Translations under genes and position numbers: made by a program | Source of the DNA: Balneolaceae bacterium SMO_bin1 | Lineage (GTDB): Bacteria; Bacteroidota; Rhodothermia; Balneolales; Balneolaceae | Direction: 5' to 3' | Length of the DNA: 5,443 nucleotides | Assembly (NCBI GenBank): GCA_003123965.1 | Contig: NNSL01000338.1 | Coordinates: 1 to 5,443, forward strand | The notes under the pieces: generated by a model | The model's database searches: none | The model's input: only the letters and a program-made list of their open reading frames with translations | Told to the model about the DNA's origin: nothing | Shown: positions 1 through 5,443 of the stretch, piece after piece | Layout of the letters: each line of letters opens with the position of its first letter | Position numbering within the stretch: the first letter of the stretch is position 1

Positions 1-246
1 GATAAACTCACCGAGCAGTGCGCAACCAAGTAAAAATATTATCCACAACAACCCCTCAAAGTCATTGTTTGCAATGTAGTCATCAACGGCAATTTTGGTC
101 AGGTACGGACGTACTGTACCCAGATAGGCTGCCAGCAACGTAAGCCCGAAGCCAAAGATTACATACTTGCGATATGGTTTAATGAAAGTATAAAGCCGTT
201 TAAGTAGATTACTGTCAACGGCTTTATTTTCAGATGAGTTGTTCAC
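1..246 (-). CDS. ABC exporter half-transporter, N-terminal part (MdlB/YheH-like), cut by window edge
   Basis: Only the first 82 residues are visible; the rest lies beyond the left edge. I translated this stretch by hand. It opens with a polar N-tail, then LLKRLYTFIKPYRKYVIFG, a first membrane segment at about residues 29-48, the stretch RPYLTKIAVDDYI (about 46-58), and the start of a second membrane segment from about 66. The amphipathic elbow helix followed by TM1 and a (I/V)DDYI motif is characteristic of the B-type subunit of heterodimeric multidrug ABC exporters (MdlB, YheH/BmrD). The nucleotide-binding domain is not in view. The start is the GTG at 246-244: an in-frame TGA lies at 279-277 and no ATG or TTG lies between. 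No convincing Shine-Dalgarno site is seen. It begins 14 bp after the rnz stop, suggesting co-transcription. Its likely partner is the half-transporter at 3377-1579. The fold is fairly sure; the substrate is unknown. Confidence 0.8.
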   Translation of the reverse strand, partial: MNNSSENKAVDSNLLKRLYTFIKPYRKYVIFGFGLTLLAAYLGTVRPYLTKIAVDDYIANNDFEGLLWIIFLLGCALLGEFI

Positions 247-260
247 AAATAAAAAGGCGT

Positions 261-1499
261 TTAGAACCGATCGAAATCATCAAACGGTGTACGCGGGGTG
301 ATTGGTTTTGGCTGCCGGTCGTTGGAATCAGAACCGCTTGAACTATTATTGTTTTGATTTTTGCTCCCGCTAGAATCGGAAGAATCTTTGCTGCGTTTGC
401 GCCTTTTTTTGCGTTTACCGCCGGAATCATTTTTCGTTACTTTTTCACGCTTGCGGAGCCGTTTTTTGCGTTTACCGCTGCCTTTTTTTTCCGAGTTGCT
501 CCCTCCTCCACTGTTGTTACCGCTATTATTTTGGTTTATCTCTTTCACATAGGCACGCTGTTCAATAATGCCGCGCTCATGCGAAGGATCGGTAAATATG
601 GGTCGCAGCTCGGTTGCAATCCAAGCCGGGAAAAAGTCATCACGGGCCTCCCGTAGCAGTACATATTCATTGGTATAGCGAGCTGAGAAATGGGTAATCA
701 CAAGAAGCTTTGTTTTTGCCTCATTGGCTACACGTGCTGCTACTTTTGCGGTAGAGTGTCCGGTTTCTTCGGCCTTATCAGCTAAACTTTCGGTAAAGGT
801 AGCTTCGTGGAACAGGATATTAGTATTTTTGCCCAACTTAACTGAATTAGGGCAATACTTTGTATCCGTTACGTAGGCAAAGCTGTCTCCCGGTCTTGGA
901 TGACCTACAATATCCATTGATTTTACCACGGTGCCGTCATCGAGCTCAACGTCATTTCCGGCTTTCAATTCCTTGTATTGCCAATCTTCGCTGATGCCCT
1001 GCTCCTGTGCTTTATCGGCATCCACTTTACCGGGGCGATCTTTTTCCTGGAAACGATATCCGATACAAAATTTGGTATGGTTAAGCGGACGTGCCTCAAC
1101 GTAGAATTCATCTTCATCAACAACACGCTCTACCTCAAAACCTTCTTCGAGCTCAACGTAATTTACTTCAAACTGCAAGCTGACGTCGGCAAAGTTAAAA
1201 TTCCATTCAACAAACTCTTGTAAGCCACTGGGGCCTACAAGTGTAATAGGTCTATCACGGCGCTGTAACTGAAGCGTTGAAAGAAGACCAATAAGCCCTG
1301 AGTAGTGATCAGTGTCAAAATGTGAAATGAAAATGCAATCTATCTGAGATCTTTTGAGCCCCCCTTGCAGCATACGCATTTGGGTGTTCTCTCCGCAGTC
1401 GAATAGATAAACGCTTCCTTCTCTCCAGAGTGCTACAGATGACAAGTGACGAGTGACGGTAGGTGTAGCCGACGCTACCCCGAGTGGTACAATAATCAT
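261..1499 (-). CDS. rnz: Ribonuclease Z (tRNase Z, MBL fold) with an extra basic low-complexity C-terminal tail
   Basis: This is the endonuclease that trims the 3' trailer of tRNA precursors in the cytoplasm, a two-metal metallo-beta-lactamase-fold enzyme. Residues 1-320 match the family end to end: LFDCGE (32-37), the metal motif at 60-65, PLNH (138-141), the arm region with RPGK (155-158), the TDT aspartate D212, HEATF (231-235), GHSTAK (247-252) and THFSARY (269-275). H141, D212 and H270 fall where the metal ligands are expected. The metal motif reads HFDTDH instead of HxHxDH, so the second His is Asp62. Bacterial RNase Z is usually about 300-330 residues; this one has 412, with a Lys/Arg/Ser/Asn/Gly-rich, presumably disordered tail (about 321-412) ending in FDDFDRF. 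The ATG at 1499 has an AGGT site 8 nt upstream. The gene lies between two ABC half-transporter genes. Family assignment is strong; full activity with Asp62 is unproven. Confidence 0.93.
   Translation of the reverse strand: MIIVPLGVASATPTVTRHLSSVALWREGSVYLFDCGENTQMRMLQGGLKRSQIDCIFISHFDTDHYSGLIGLLSTLQLQRRDRPITLVGPSGLQEFVEWNFNFADVSLQFEVNYVELEEGFEVERVVDEDEFYVEARPLNHTKFCIGYRFQEKDRPGKVDADKAQEQGISEDWQYKELKAGNDVELDDGTVVKSMDIVGHPRPGDSFAYVTDTKYCPNSVKLGKNTNILFHEATFTESLADKAEETGHSTAKVAARVANEAKTKLLVITHFSARYTNEYVLLREARDDFFPAWIATELRPIFTDPSHERGIIEQRAYVKEINQNNSGNNSGGGSNSEKKGSGKRKKRLRKREKVTKNDSGGKRKKRRKRSKDSSDSSGSKNQNNNSSSGSDSNDRQPKPITPRTPFDDFDRF
366..479 (-). repeat. Imperfect 57-nt (19-codon) tandem duplication in the rnz tail
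   Basis: Two adjacent 57-nt units (479-423 and 422-366) encode residues 341-359 and 360-378 of the RNase Z tail. Each begins with a Gly-Lys-Arg-Lys-Lys-Arg core (GKRKKRLRKRE and GKRKKRRKRSK, offset by exactly 19 residues) followed by a polar Ser/Asp/Asn/Lys stretch. At DNA level the best-conserved part is an 11-nt identical segment at 411-421 and 468-478 (plus strand) next to a T-run. The remainder has diverged, so this is an old in-frame duplication or convergent low complexity, not a mobile repeat. Confidence 0.6.
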
Positions 1500-1507
1500 G
1501 AGAATTT

Positions 1508-1512
1508 ACCTG
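1508..1512 (-). promoter_or_regulatory. Ribosome binding site of rnz
   Basis: On the minus strand CAGGT sits 8 nt before the ATG at 1499 and partly matches the anti-Shine-Dalgarno core AGGAGG. It supports the ATG start, which also agrees with the family's typical N-terminus (a short beta-strand followed by LG). Confidence 0.45.
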
Positions 1513-1521
1513 TGTTTTTTT

Positions 1522-1548
1522 GGGAATTTTGCAGTCAGCAAAAACCCC
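1522..1548 (-). other. Intergenic hairpin upstream of rnz
   Basis: In the 79-bp gap between the ABC gene stop (1579) and the rnz start (1499), two 11-nt arms (1522-1532 and 1538-1548) can pair around a 5-nt loop (1533-1537). On the transcribed strand the arms are GGGGTTTTTGC and GCAAAATTCCC: nine Watson-Crick pairs, one G-U wobble and one U-U mismatch. The hairpin is followed on the transcript by a run of A residues, not U, so it is not a standard intrinsic terminator. It could be an mRNA stability or processing structure, or chance pairing in AT-rich sequence. The rest of this gap is AT-rich and I see no convincing promoter in it. Confidence 0.35.
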
Positions 1549-1578
1549 ATGTTATGTATTTAATTATGTGGCCTTGTT

Positions 1579-3377
1579 TTATATTTCGGCCAGCTCCTGT
1601 TCTATAAGTTGCTTATTATACATGCGACTATAACGACCTTCTTCTTCTAATAATTCATTATGAGTCCCCTTTTCTACGATTGTTCCTTCTTCCATAAAAA
1701 AGATGATATCCGCATCTTTTATAGTTGATATACGATGGCTAATCATAATAGTTGTGCGGCCTTTCAATTCTTCTCGCAGGTGCTGAAGAATAGCTTCTTC
1801 TGTTTTGGTGTCAACAGCACTTAGCGAGTCGTCCAGAATAATTATCTTTGGATCCCTAATTAGTGCACGTGCGATGGCCGTTCGTTGTTTTTGGCCACCG
1901 GAAAGCGTGATTCCTCGCTCTCCCAATATAGTCTCAAATTTTTTCTCGAATTGCAAGATGTTGTCCTTAACCTGGGCCTTTTCAGCAGCCTGTAAAACTT
2001 CGTTGTCTGAGGCCTCTTCGGTGCCAAAAGCAATGTTTTCGCCAATGGTGTCCGAAAACAAGAAGGTATCCTGTGGTACAATGCCTATATGATGTCTCAG
2101 CATGCTTACCGGTATTTTACGAATATTAACACCATTGATTCGAATTTCACCTTCTGTGGCATCATACAGGCGCGGCAAAAGCCTGATTAAAGTGGTTTTT
2201 CCGCTGCCGGTCCGCCCACAATGGCCGCATTTTGCCCATCTTTTATTGTCATATTTATATCGCGGAGCGCGTAAGCTTCTGTACCCGGGTATTTAAAAGA
2301 GACGCCATCAAAAACGATGTCACCTTTAATTTGTGTGATGTCAGAATCCGTTTCTTTATTATCAGCAATATTTATTTTTTCCGTTAAAATCTGATCAATA
2401 CGTTTCCAGGAAGCCATCGCCTGCTGGAAACGATTAACCGTGTATCCGAGTGAGGCGACCGGCCAGGTGAGATACGCCACATACACTACAAATTCCACGA
2501 TATTACCCACCGTTAGCGTACCTTCAATCACCAGTTGTCCGGCTTTCCAAATCACAATTATTATTGAAAGCCCAATGAGAAAGTTAAGGGTGGGATGAAA
2601 AAGCGATTCTACGAGATCAAGCCTGAGTTTCTTCTTTCTATAGGTCTCGCTTTCATTTTTAAAACGCTGCTGCTCATAGTCTTCCCTATTATAGGCTTTA
2701 ATGAGTCTAATGGTGGAAAATGTTTCTTGCGCACGGCCGGCAAGAGTTGAGTACTGCTCCTGTATAATGCGAGAATAATCATTAATGTAGCCGCTAACCC
2801 AGTAAGCAAAGGCCGAAAGGAAAGGCAACGGCAAGAGCGCCCACCACGTCAACTCGGGACTTACAATAAACATCATGGTAATAACAAAACCGGCACGGCT
2901 GAGCGTGTTGATAGTATACATGTAAGCCGGCCCGAAATATTCGCGTGTTTTGCTAACGTCTTCCGTAGCACGGACGTAAATTTCACCAGAGGAATTTTTA
3001 TCGTAAAATCGTTGCGGAAGCTTCAGAAGTTTAGAAAACACATCATTTCGGAGGTCAAACTCAATTTTGCGAGAGCTTACAATGAGCGTTTCGCGCGTTG
3101 CAAAAAGCAACAGCCCATATAAAACCGCAGCCCCGATAAGAAGCAAGGCATTTTCGGCTAAAATCCATCGCGTTTCCGGGCCAGTTAGTACCGACCAGAT
3201 GCCATCGGGAATATCGGCTGCAGAGTCTTGGTAAGCTTTGATTTCGTCAATGGTGCGGCGCAGAAAGATGGGAATCCAAACCAAGAAAAAGTTGGATGCA
3301 ATTAGGAATAGTGACCCTAAAACTATGGTCCACTTATACTTTTTAAAGTATCTATTTAACTTTTTGAAAGATCCCAA
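1579..3377 (-). pseudogene. ABC exporter half-transporter (MdlA/YheI-like, degenerate-site type), frameshifted in Walker A
   Basis: This is a fused membrane plus ATPase subunit of a multidrug/lipid-type ABC exporter in the inner membrane. Reading frame 1 (3377-2187, 396 residues) carries the membrane domain, with helices at about 17-37, 75-95, 150-172, 174-196, 263-285 and 290-312, and the start of the ATPase domain (from about 353). Frame 2 (2178-1579) carries the rest. Restoring one base near 2211 gives one 599-residue protein, normal for the family, with Walker A GGTGSGKTT (388-396), Q-loop Gln436, signature LSGGQ (492-496), Walker B IIILDD (512-517) and switch His548. The position after the Walker B Asp, normally catalytic Glu, is Asp517, as in MdlA, YheI/BmrC and TM287. 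The start is TTG at 3377; an in-frame TAA lies at 3401-3399 and no ATG follows until codon 153. As read, the product has no P-loop and would be dead. Sequencing error is as likely as true decay. Confidence 0.85.
2209..2215 (-). other. Apparent 1-nt deletion in the Walker A codons
   Basis: On the coding strand the bases read GTG GGC GGA CCG GCA GCG GAA AAA, giving VGGPAAEK and then a stop at 2189-2187. Adding one base after GGCGG gives GGC GGN ACC GGC AGC GGA AAA ACC ACT, i.e. GGTGSGKTT, and the second frame continues open to 1579. The missing base could be G (from a GGG run) or A (from an AA pair). No standard slippery heptamer is present. Confidence 0.85.
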
Positions 3378-3398
3378 AATGGAATGTTTGGCCTTATT

Positions 3399-3483
3399 TT
3401 ATTCGGCACCCACAGGAGATACATCATACTTTTCAATCCAATACTCGGCAAGGCGTAGCCCGGATATATAAGCCGATTCTGCA
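3399..3483 (-). pseudogene. Displaced C-terminal end of the oxidoreductase (out of frame)
   Basis: In the frame one base off the upstream gene, the codons read AESAYISGLRLAEYWIEKYD and seven further residues, ending with TAA at 3401-3399. The sequence continues the GDxxNGNS motif as expected for the family: a small/acidic residue pair, a helix running through the FAD pyrophosphate region, then SGLRLAE. It belongs to the 4446 gene and is cut off by an apparent 1-nt insertion at 3483-3485 (coding strand TCCTGC where TCTGC or TCCGC would stay in frame). Confidence 0.8.
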
Positions 3484-4446
3484 GGAGTTACCATTAAAGT
3501 AGTCCCCTACTAACGCAAGCGGTGCCTCTTCCATTTCAAGTTCCATAAAATATTCTTTCATGGGGTTGATGGCTCGATAGTACTTCCAAAAATGAAGATC
3601 GGTACTTTTGGGCTGAGCCAGCCACGGTTCGGTCACTTCTGCAGCGCGGTCAAGAATCATTCGCGTTATTTCCTGATCACTTTTTGTGCCATATTTTTTT
3701 ATAAAACTTGCTGATGAATGCAGTACCAGGTTTGTAGCGGATGATACTTCCGTTGTTTTAGAGGTTTCATTACCAATCCAGCTTAAGCCAACATCATTAC
3801 ATTCAATACCTTTCCAGTCTGGCTGTTCGCGGTCATACGAAGCCATCACTACATAGCGAGGTTTATAAAATATTTCATCAATCACCCGAATGATGCGACG
3901 GGCCGGTGTTTCATCCTGCGCAGTTTGCAGTATGCCGTAAGCTTCGGTAGCTGGGGTGGCCAGTATAACAGCGTCACACTCAAATACGCTGATATCAGTT
4001 AGATTTATCATCCACGCTCTTTTTTTGGAGCGGTCTGCGCCAATATGTGTGAGGCCACCGGCTTTTTCTTCCGACTTGATATCTACCCAGCGGCGCAGCC
4101 GATCAGCTACTGAACGCAGCCCGTTTTTGCTAGCATAATAGTTATCATCGGGTCGGTTAGGATTAATCTTATGCAGTTGTGAACCATCGTAAAGCGGGAA
4201 TTTTTCAGACCATTTATAAAGGTCATCGGCCTCAATCATTTCGTCAATAAACTCCTGAAACTCCTCTCCCTGCGCTGTGAAAAACGGCAGTCCATAATCA
4301 AAAAATGTATCACCATCGTACTTAGTCGCAATCCGTCCGCCTACAGTACGATTCTTTTCAATTATCGTAACATCATGGCCCGCTTTGGCCAGTTTTTCAC
4401 CAGCTATTAATCCCGAAAGACTTGCTCCTATGATTCCTATCTTCAT
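3433..4446 (-). CDS. FAD-dependent oxidoreductase, renalase/amine-oxidase-like, with shifted C-terminus
   Basis: This is a probable soluble flavoprotein. The N-terminus forms a Rossmann beta-alpha-beta unit with GASLSG (7-12; the middle Gly of GxGxxG is Ser9), acidic Glu30 at the end of strand 2 where FAD ribose binds, then VGGRIATK (35-42) and FDYGLPFFTAQ (49-59), the typical arginine-rich and FD(H/Y)G motifs of the NAD(P)/FAD-dependent amine oxidase group. The C-terminal FAD-contact motif begins as ALVGDYFNGNS (ending at residue 321). After that the frame as read gives 16 unrelated residues and stops at 3433. Removing one base near 3483-3485 restores AESAYISGLRLAEYW and a stop at 3401-3399, giving 348 residues. 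The ATG at 4446 has an AGGA site 10 nt upstream. The substrate is not deducible. It follows the AtuA-family gene by 32 bp and, if repaired, ends 21 bp before the ABC gene. Confidence 0.85.
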   Translation of the reverse strand: MKIGIIGASLSGLIAGEKLAKAGHDVTIIEKNRTVGGRIATKYDGDTFFDYGLPFFTAQGEEFQEFIDEMIEADDLYKWSEKFPLYDGSQLHKINPNRPDDNYYASKNGLRSVADRLRRWVDIKSEEKAGGLTHIGADRSKKRAWMINLTDISVFECDAVILATPATEAYGILQTAQDETPARRIIRVIDEIFYKPRYVVMASYDREQPDWKGIECNDVGLSWIGNETSKTTEVSSATNLVLHSSASFIKKYGTKSDQEITRMILDRAAEVTEPWLAQPKSTDLHFWKYYRAINPMKEYFMELEMEEAPLALVGDYFNGNSCRIGLYIRATPCRVLD

Positions 4447-4456
4447 TCTGAATGTA

Positions 4457-4460
4457 TCCT
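4457..4460 (-). promoter_or_regulatory. Ribosome binding site of the oxidoreductase gene
   Basis: AGGA lies 10 nt upstream of the ATG at 4446, inside the 32-bp gap after the AtuA-family stop codon. It supports the ATG start, which places the Rossmann motif immediately at the N-terminus as usual. I see no terminator in this gap, so read-through from the upstream gene is likely. Confidence 0.5.
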
Positions 4461-4478
4461 GTTTTCTTAGTATTGAAT

Positions 4479-5443
4479 TTATTGGGTGGTAAATAAACGA
4501 ACCCTGGGCTCTACCGCATCTTTATCTAACAATGCCGGCCAATAGGCAACAATCGTACTTGCCTTGGGTCGTCCACCGGCGAACCCTGTAACTCCACTGG
4601 GACCGGTTAAAATAAGAGGTGCAATTTCCTTACCGAACCGGTTTAAATCACTTTTGCCCGGCCCTGAAACCGCAACCCGCATTTGAATTTCGTTGTGCTC
4701 AGTTTCAAAATCAGTTTCATTAATAGGCTGTTCGTTGGTGCCGTTGAGCCCAATATACTCAACTCGGTAATCATCAAATTCTAAGCCTAAAGCATCTGCC
4801 CTGTTTTTGAGAATTTCTCCAGCTTTTTTTGCTTTTCTAAGAGCATCTGGCCATGAGTAAACAAGTGTTGAGGTCAGCTTATAGCCATCATTATAACTGG
4901 CCGATACTTTGAAGGTATTGGTTTCGGGGCGACCGGTAATGCCATGCACCTTTACGCGATTAGGCCCCTCTTGTTCCAAATGAACAGAAGTAAAATCAGC
5001 AATACAATCCGGGGTGATATATTCGGCGGGATCACCGATTTCATACAAAAGCTGTTCTTTCACAGTCATTTCGCTAACCAGTCCACCGGTTCCATCATGC
5101 TTGGTTACATAAAAATGACCGTCCGGATAAGCTTCAATAATCGGGAATCCAATATCAGTAAAATCATCAACCGTTTCCCAATCGGTAAAATTACCGCCCG
5201 ACACTTGCGCTCCGCACTCAATAATATGGCCGGCTATAGTACCAGTGGCCATTTTATCATAGTCATCAAACGACCAGTCAAATTCGTGAATCATAGGCCC
5301 CAATGTGAGTCCGGTATCAGTTACACGACCTGTAACGACAATATCGGCGCCCTGTTGCAGTGCTTCTACAATCGGCTGACTGCCAAAATAAATGTTGGCA
5401 CTCAGCAGTTTGTCCTTTACAGATTCAACTGGGTCACCCGTTT
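4479..5443 (-). CDS. AtuA-family (DUF1446) protein, N-terminus beyond window
   Basis: 320 residues are visible and the N-terminal part, about 130 residues by comparison with a usual length near 450, lies beyond the right edge. The open frame continues to the last complete codon (5441-5439), upstream of a TTG at 5303 that is only an internal Leu. Recognisable conserved stretches, numbered from the first visible codon, are ADIVVTGRVTDTGLTLGPMI (32-51), CGAQVSGGNFTDW (76-88), KHDGTGG (114-120), VKEQLLYEIGDP (127-138) and GVTGFAGGRPKA near the C-terminus. AtuA is named after the acyclic terpene (citronellol/geraniol) utilisation cluster of Pseudomonas, where its exact molecular role is unclear; many relatives sit with acyl-CoA carboxylase or CoA-ester catabolism genes. 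No such partners are visible here, so a terpene role should not be assumed. No signal peptide or membrane segment is seen in the visible part. Family assignment is good; function is unknown. Confidence 0.85.
   Translation of the reverse strand, partial: TGDPVESVKDKLLSANIYFGSQPIVEALQQGADIVVTGRVTDTGLTLGPMIHEFDWSFDDYDKMATGTIAGHIIECGAQVSGGNFTDWETVDDFTDIGFPIIEAYPDGHFYVTKHDGTGGLVSEMTVKEQLLYEIGDPAEYITPDCIADFTSVHLEQEGPNRVKVHGITGRPETNTFKVSASYNDGYKLTSTLVYSWPDALRKAKKAGEILKNRADALGLEFDDYRVEYIGLNGTNEQPINETDFETEHNEIQMRVAVSGPGKSDLNRFGKEIAPLILTGPSGVTGFAGGRPKASTIVAYWPALLDKDAVEPRVRLFTTQ

Noticed and set aside
354..656. Plus-strand open frame rich in Phe/Ala, looking like a hydrophobic protein
   Set aside because: It is the antisense of the Lys/Arg-rich RNase Z tail (Lys codons AAA/AAG read as Phe/Leu). 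It has no family resemblance, and the minus-strand gene has clear conserved motifs upstream in the same frame.
978..1223. Plus-strand open frame of 81 codons inside rnz
   Set aside because: It lies fully antisense to the conserved RNase Z core and shows no recognisable domain.
1522..1548. Rho-independent terminator between the ABC gene and rnz
   Set aside because: The transcribed strand has A residues after the stem instead of a U-tract, and the opposite strand has no U-tract after the stem either.
1805..2092. Plus-strand open frame of 95 codons, and a minus-strand alternative at 2081-1860
   Set aside because: Both overlap the intact ATPase-domain motifs (Q-loop, LSGGQ, Walker B) of the ABC gene in other frames; they are shadows.
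2205..2216. Programmed -1 ribosomal frameshift in the ABC gene
   Set aside because: The local bases (GTG GGC GGA CCG) contain no X XXY YYZ slippery heptamer, no biological reason is known for this family, and a second unrelated indel nearby makes sequence error or mutation the simpler explanation.
4479..5303. A complete AtuA-family gene starting at 5303
   Set aside because: The codon at 5303 is TTG inside the conserved run TDTGLTLGPM; the frame stays open with family-like sequence to the right edge, so the true start is outside the window.
3399..5443. A terpene-degradation cluster (AtuA plus an oxidoreductase)
   Set aside because: No acyl-CoA carboxylase, CoA ligase or dehydrogenase of that pathway is visible, and the flavoprotein is of the renalase/amine-oxidase type, not a known Atu enzyme. 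AtuA-family membership alone is not enough.

Overview
The window reads as one block of five genes, all on the minus strand, so transcription runs from the right end to the left. It suggests a Gram-negative bacterium of the Bacteroidota/Balneolota/Rhodothermota side of the tree, possibly a salt-adapted Balneolaceae-type organism. That is an inference from protein flavour (Asp/Glu-rich proteins, weak or missing Shine-Dalgarno sites at some starts) and a by-eye GC content in the mid-40s. No rRNA or marker gene is present to prove it.

In transcription order the layout is: (1) an AtuA/DUF1446-family protein cut off by the right edge (5443-4479); (2) an FAD-dependent, renalase/amine-oxidase-like oxidoreductase (4446 to 3433 as read, to 3399 if a C-terminal frameshift is repaired); (3) an MdlA/YheI-type ABC exporter half-transporter (3377-1579) split by a 1-nt frameshift exactly in its Walker A motif; (4) a ribonuclease Z with a long, basic, low-complexity C-terminal tail (1499-261); (5) the first 82 residues of a second ABC half-transporter (246-1, running off the left edge). 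Spacings are short (32, 55 or 21, 79 and 14 bp), so an operon-like arrangement is plausible.

The two ABC genes look like the two halves of one heterodimeric exporter (MdlA/MdlB, BmrC/BmrD, TM287/TM288 type). The first has the Asp-for-Glu change at the end of Walker B that is typical of the degenerate-site subunit. Unusually, the tRNA 3'-maturation gene rnz lies between the two halves. The AtuA-family protein and the oxidoreductase have no clear functional link to the exporter beyond co-orientation.

Points for a second look: two compensable single-base frameshifts in neighbouring genes (sequencing error or genuine decay); an RNase Z whose metal-binding HxHxDH motif reads HFDTDH (second His replaced by Asp); a 92-residue Lys/Arg/Ser/Asn tail containing a 57-nt tandem duplication; and the rnz insertion within the exporter pair. 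I found no CRISPR array, tRNA, rRNA, insertion sequence or phage gene, and no clear novel multi-gene system. No gene-free stretch exceeds 80 bp.
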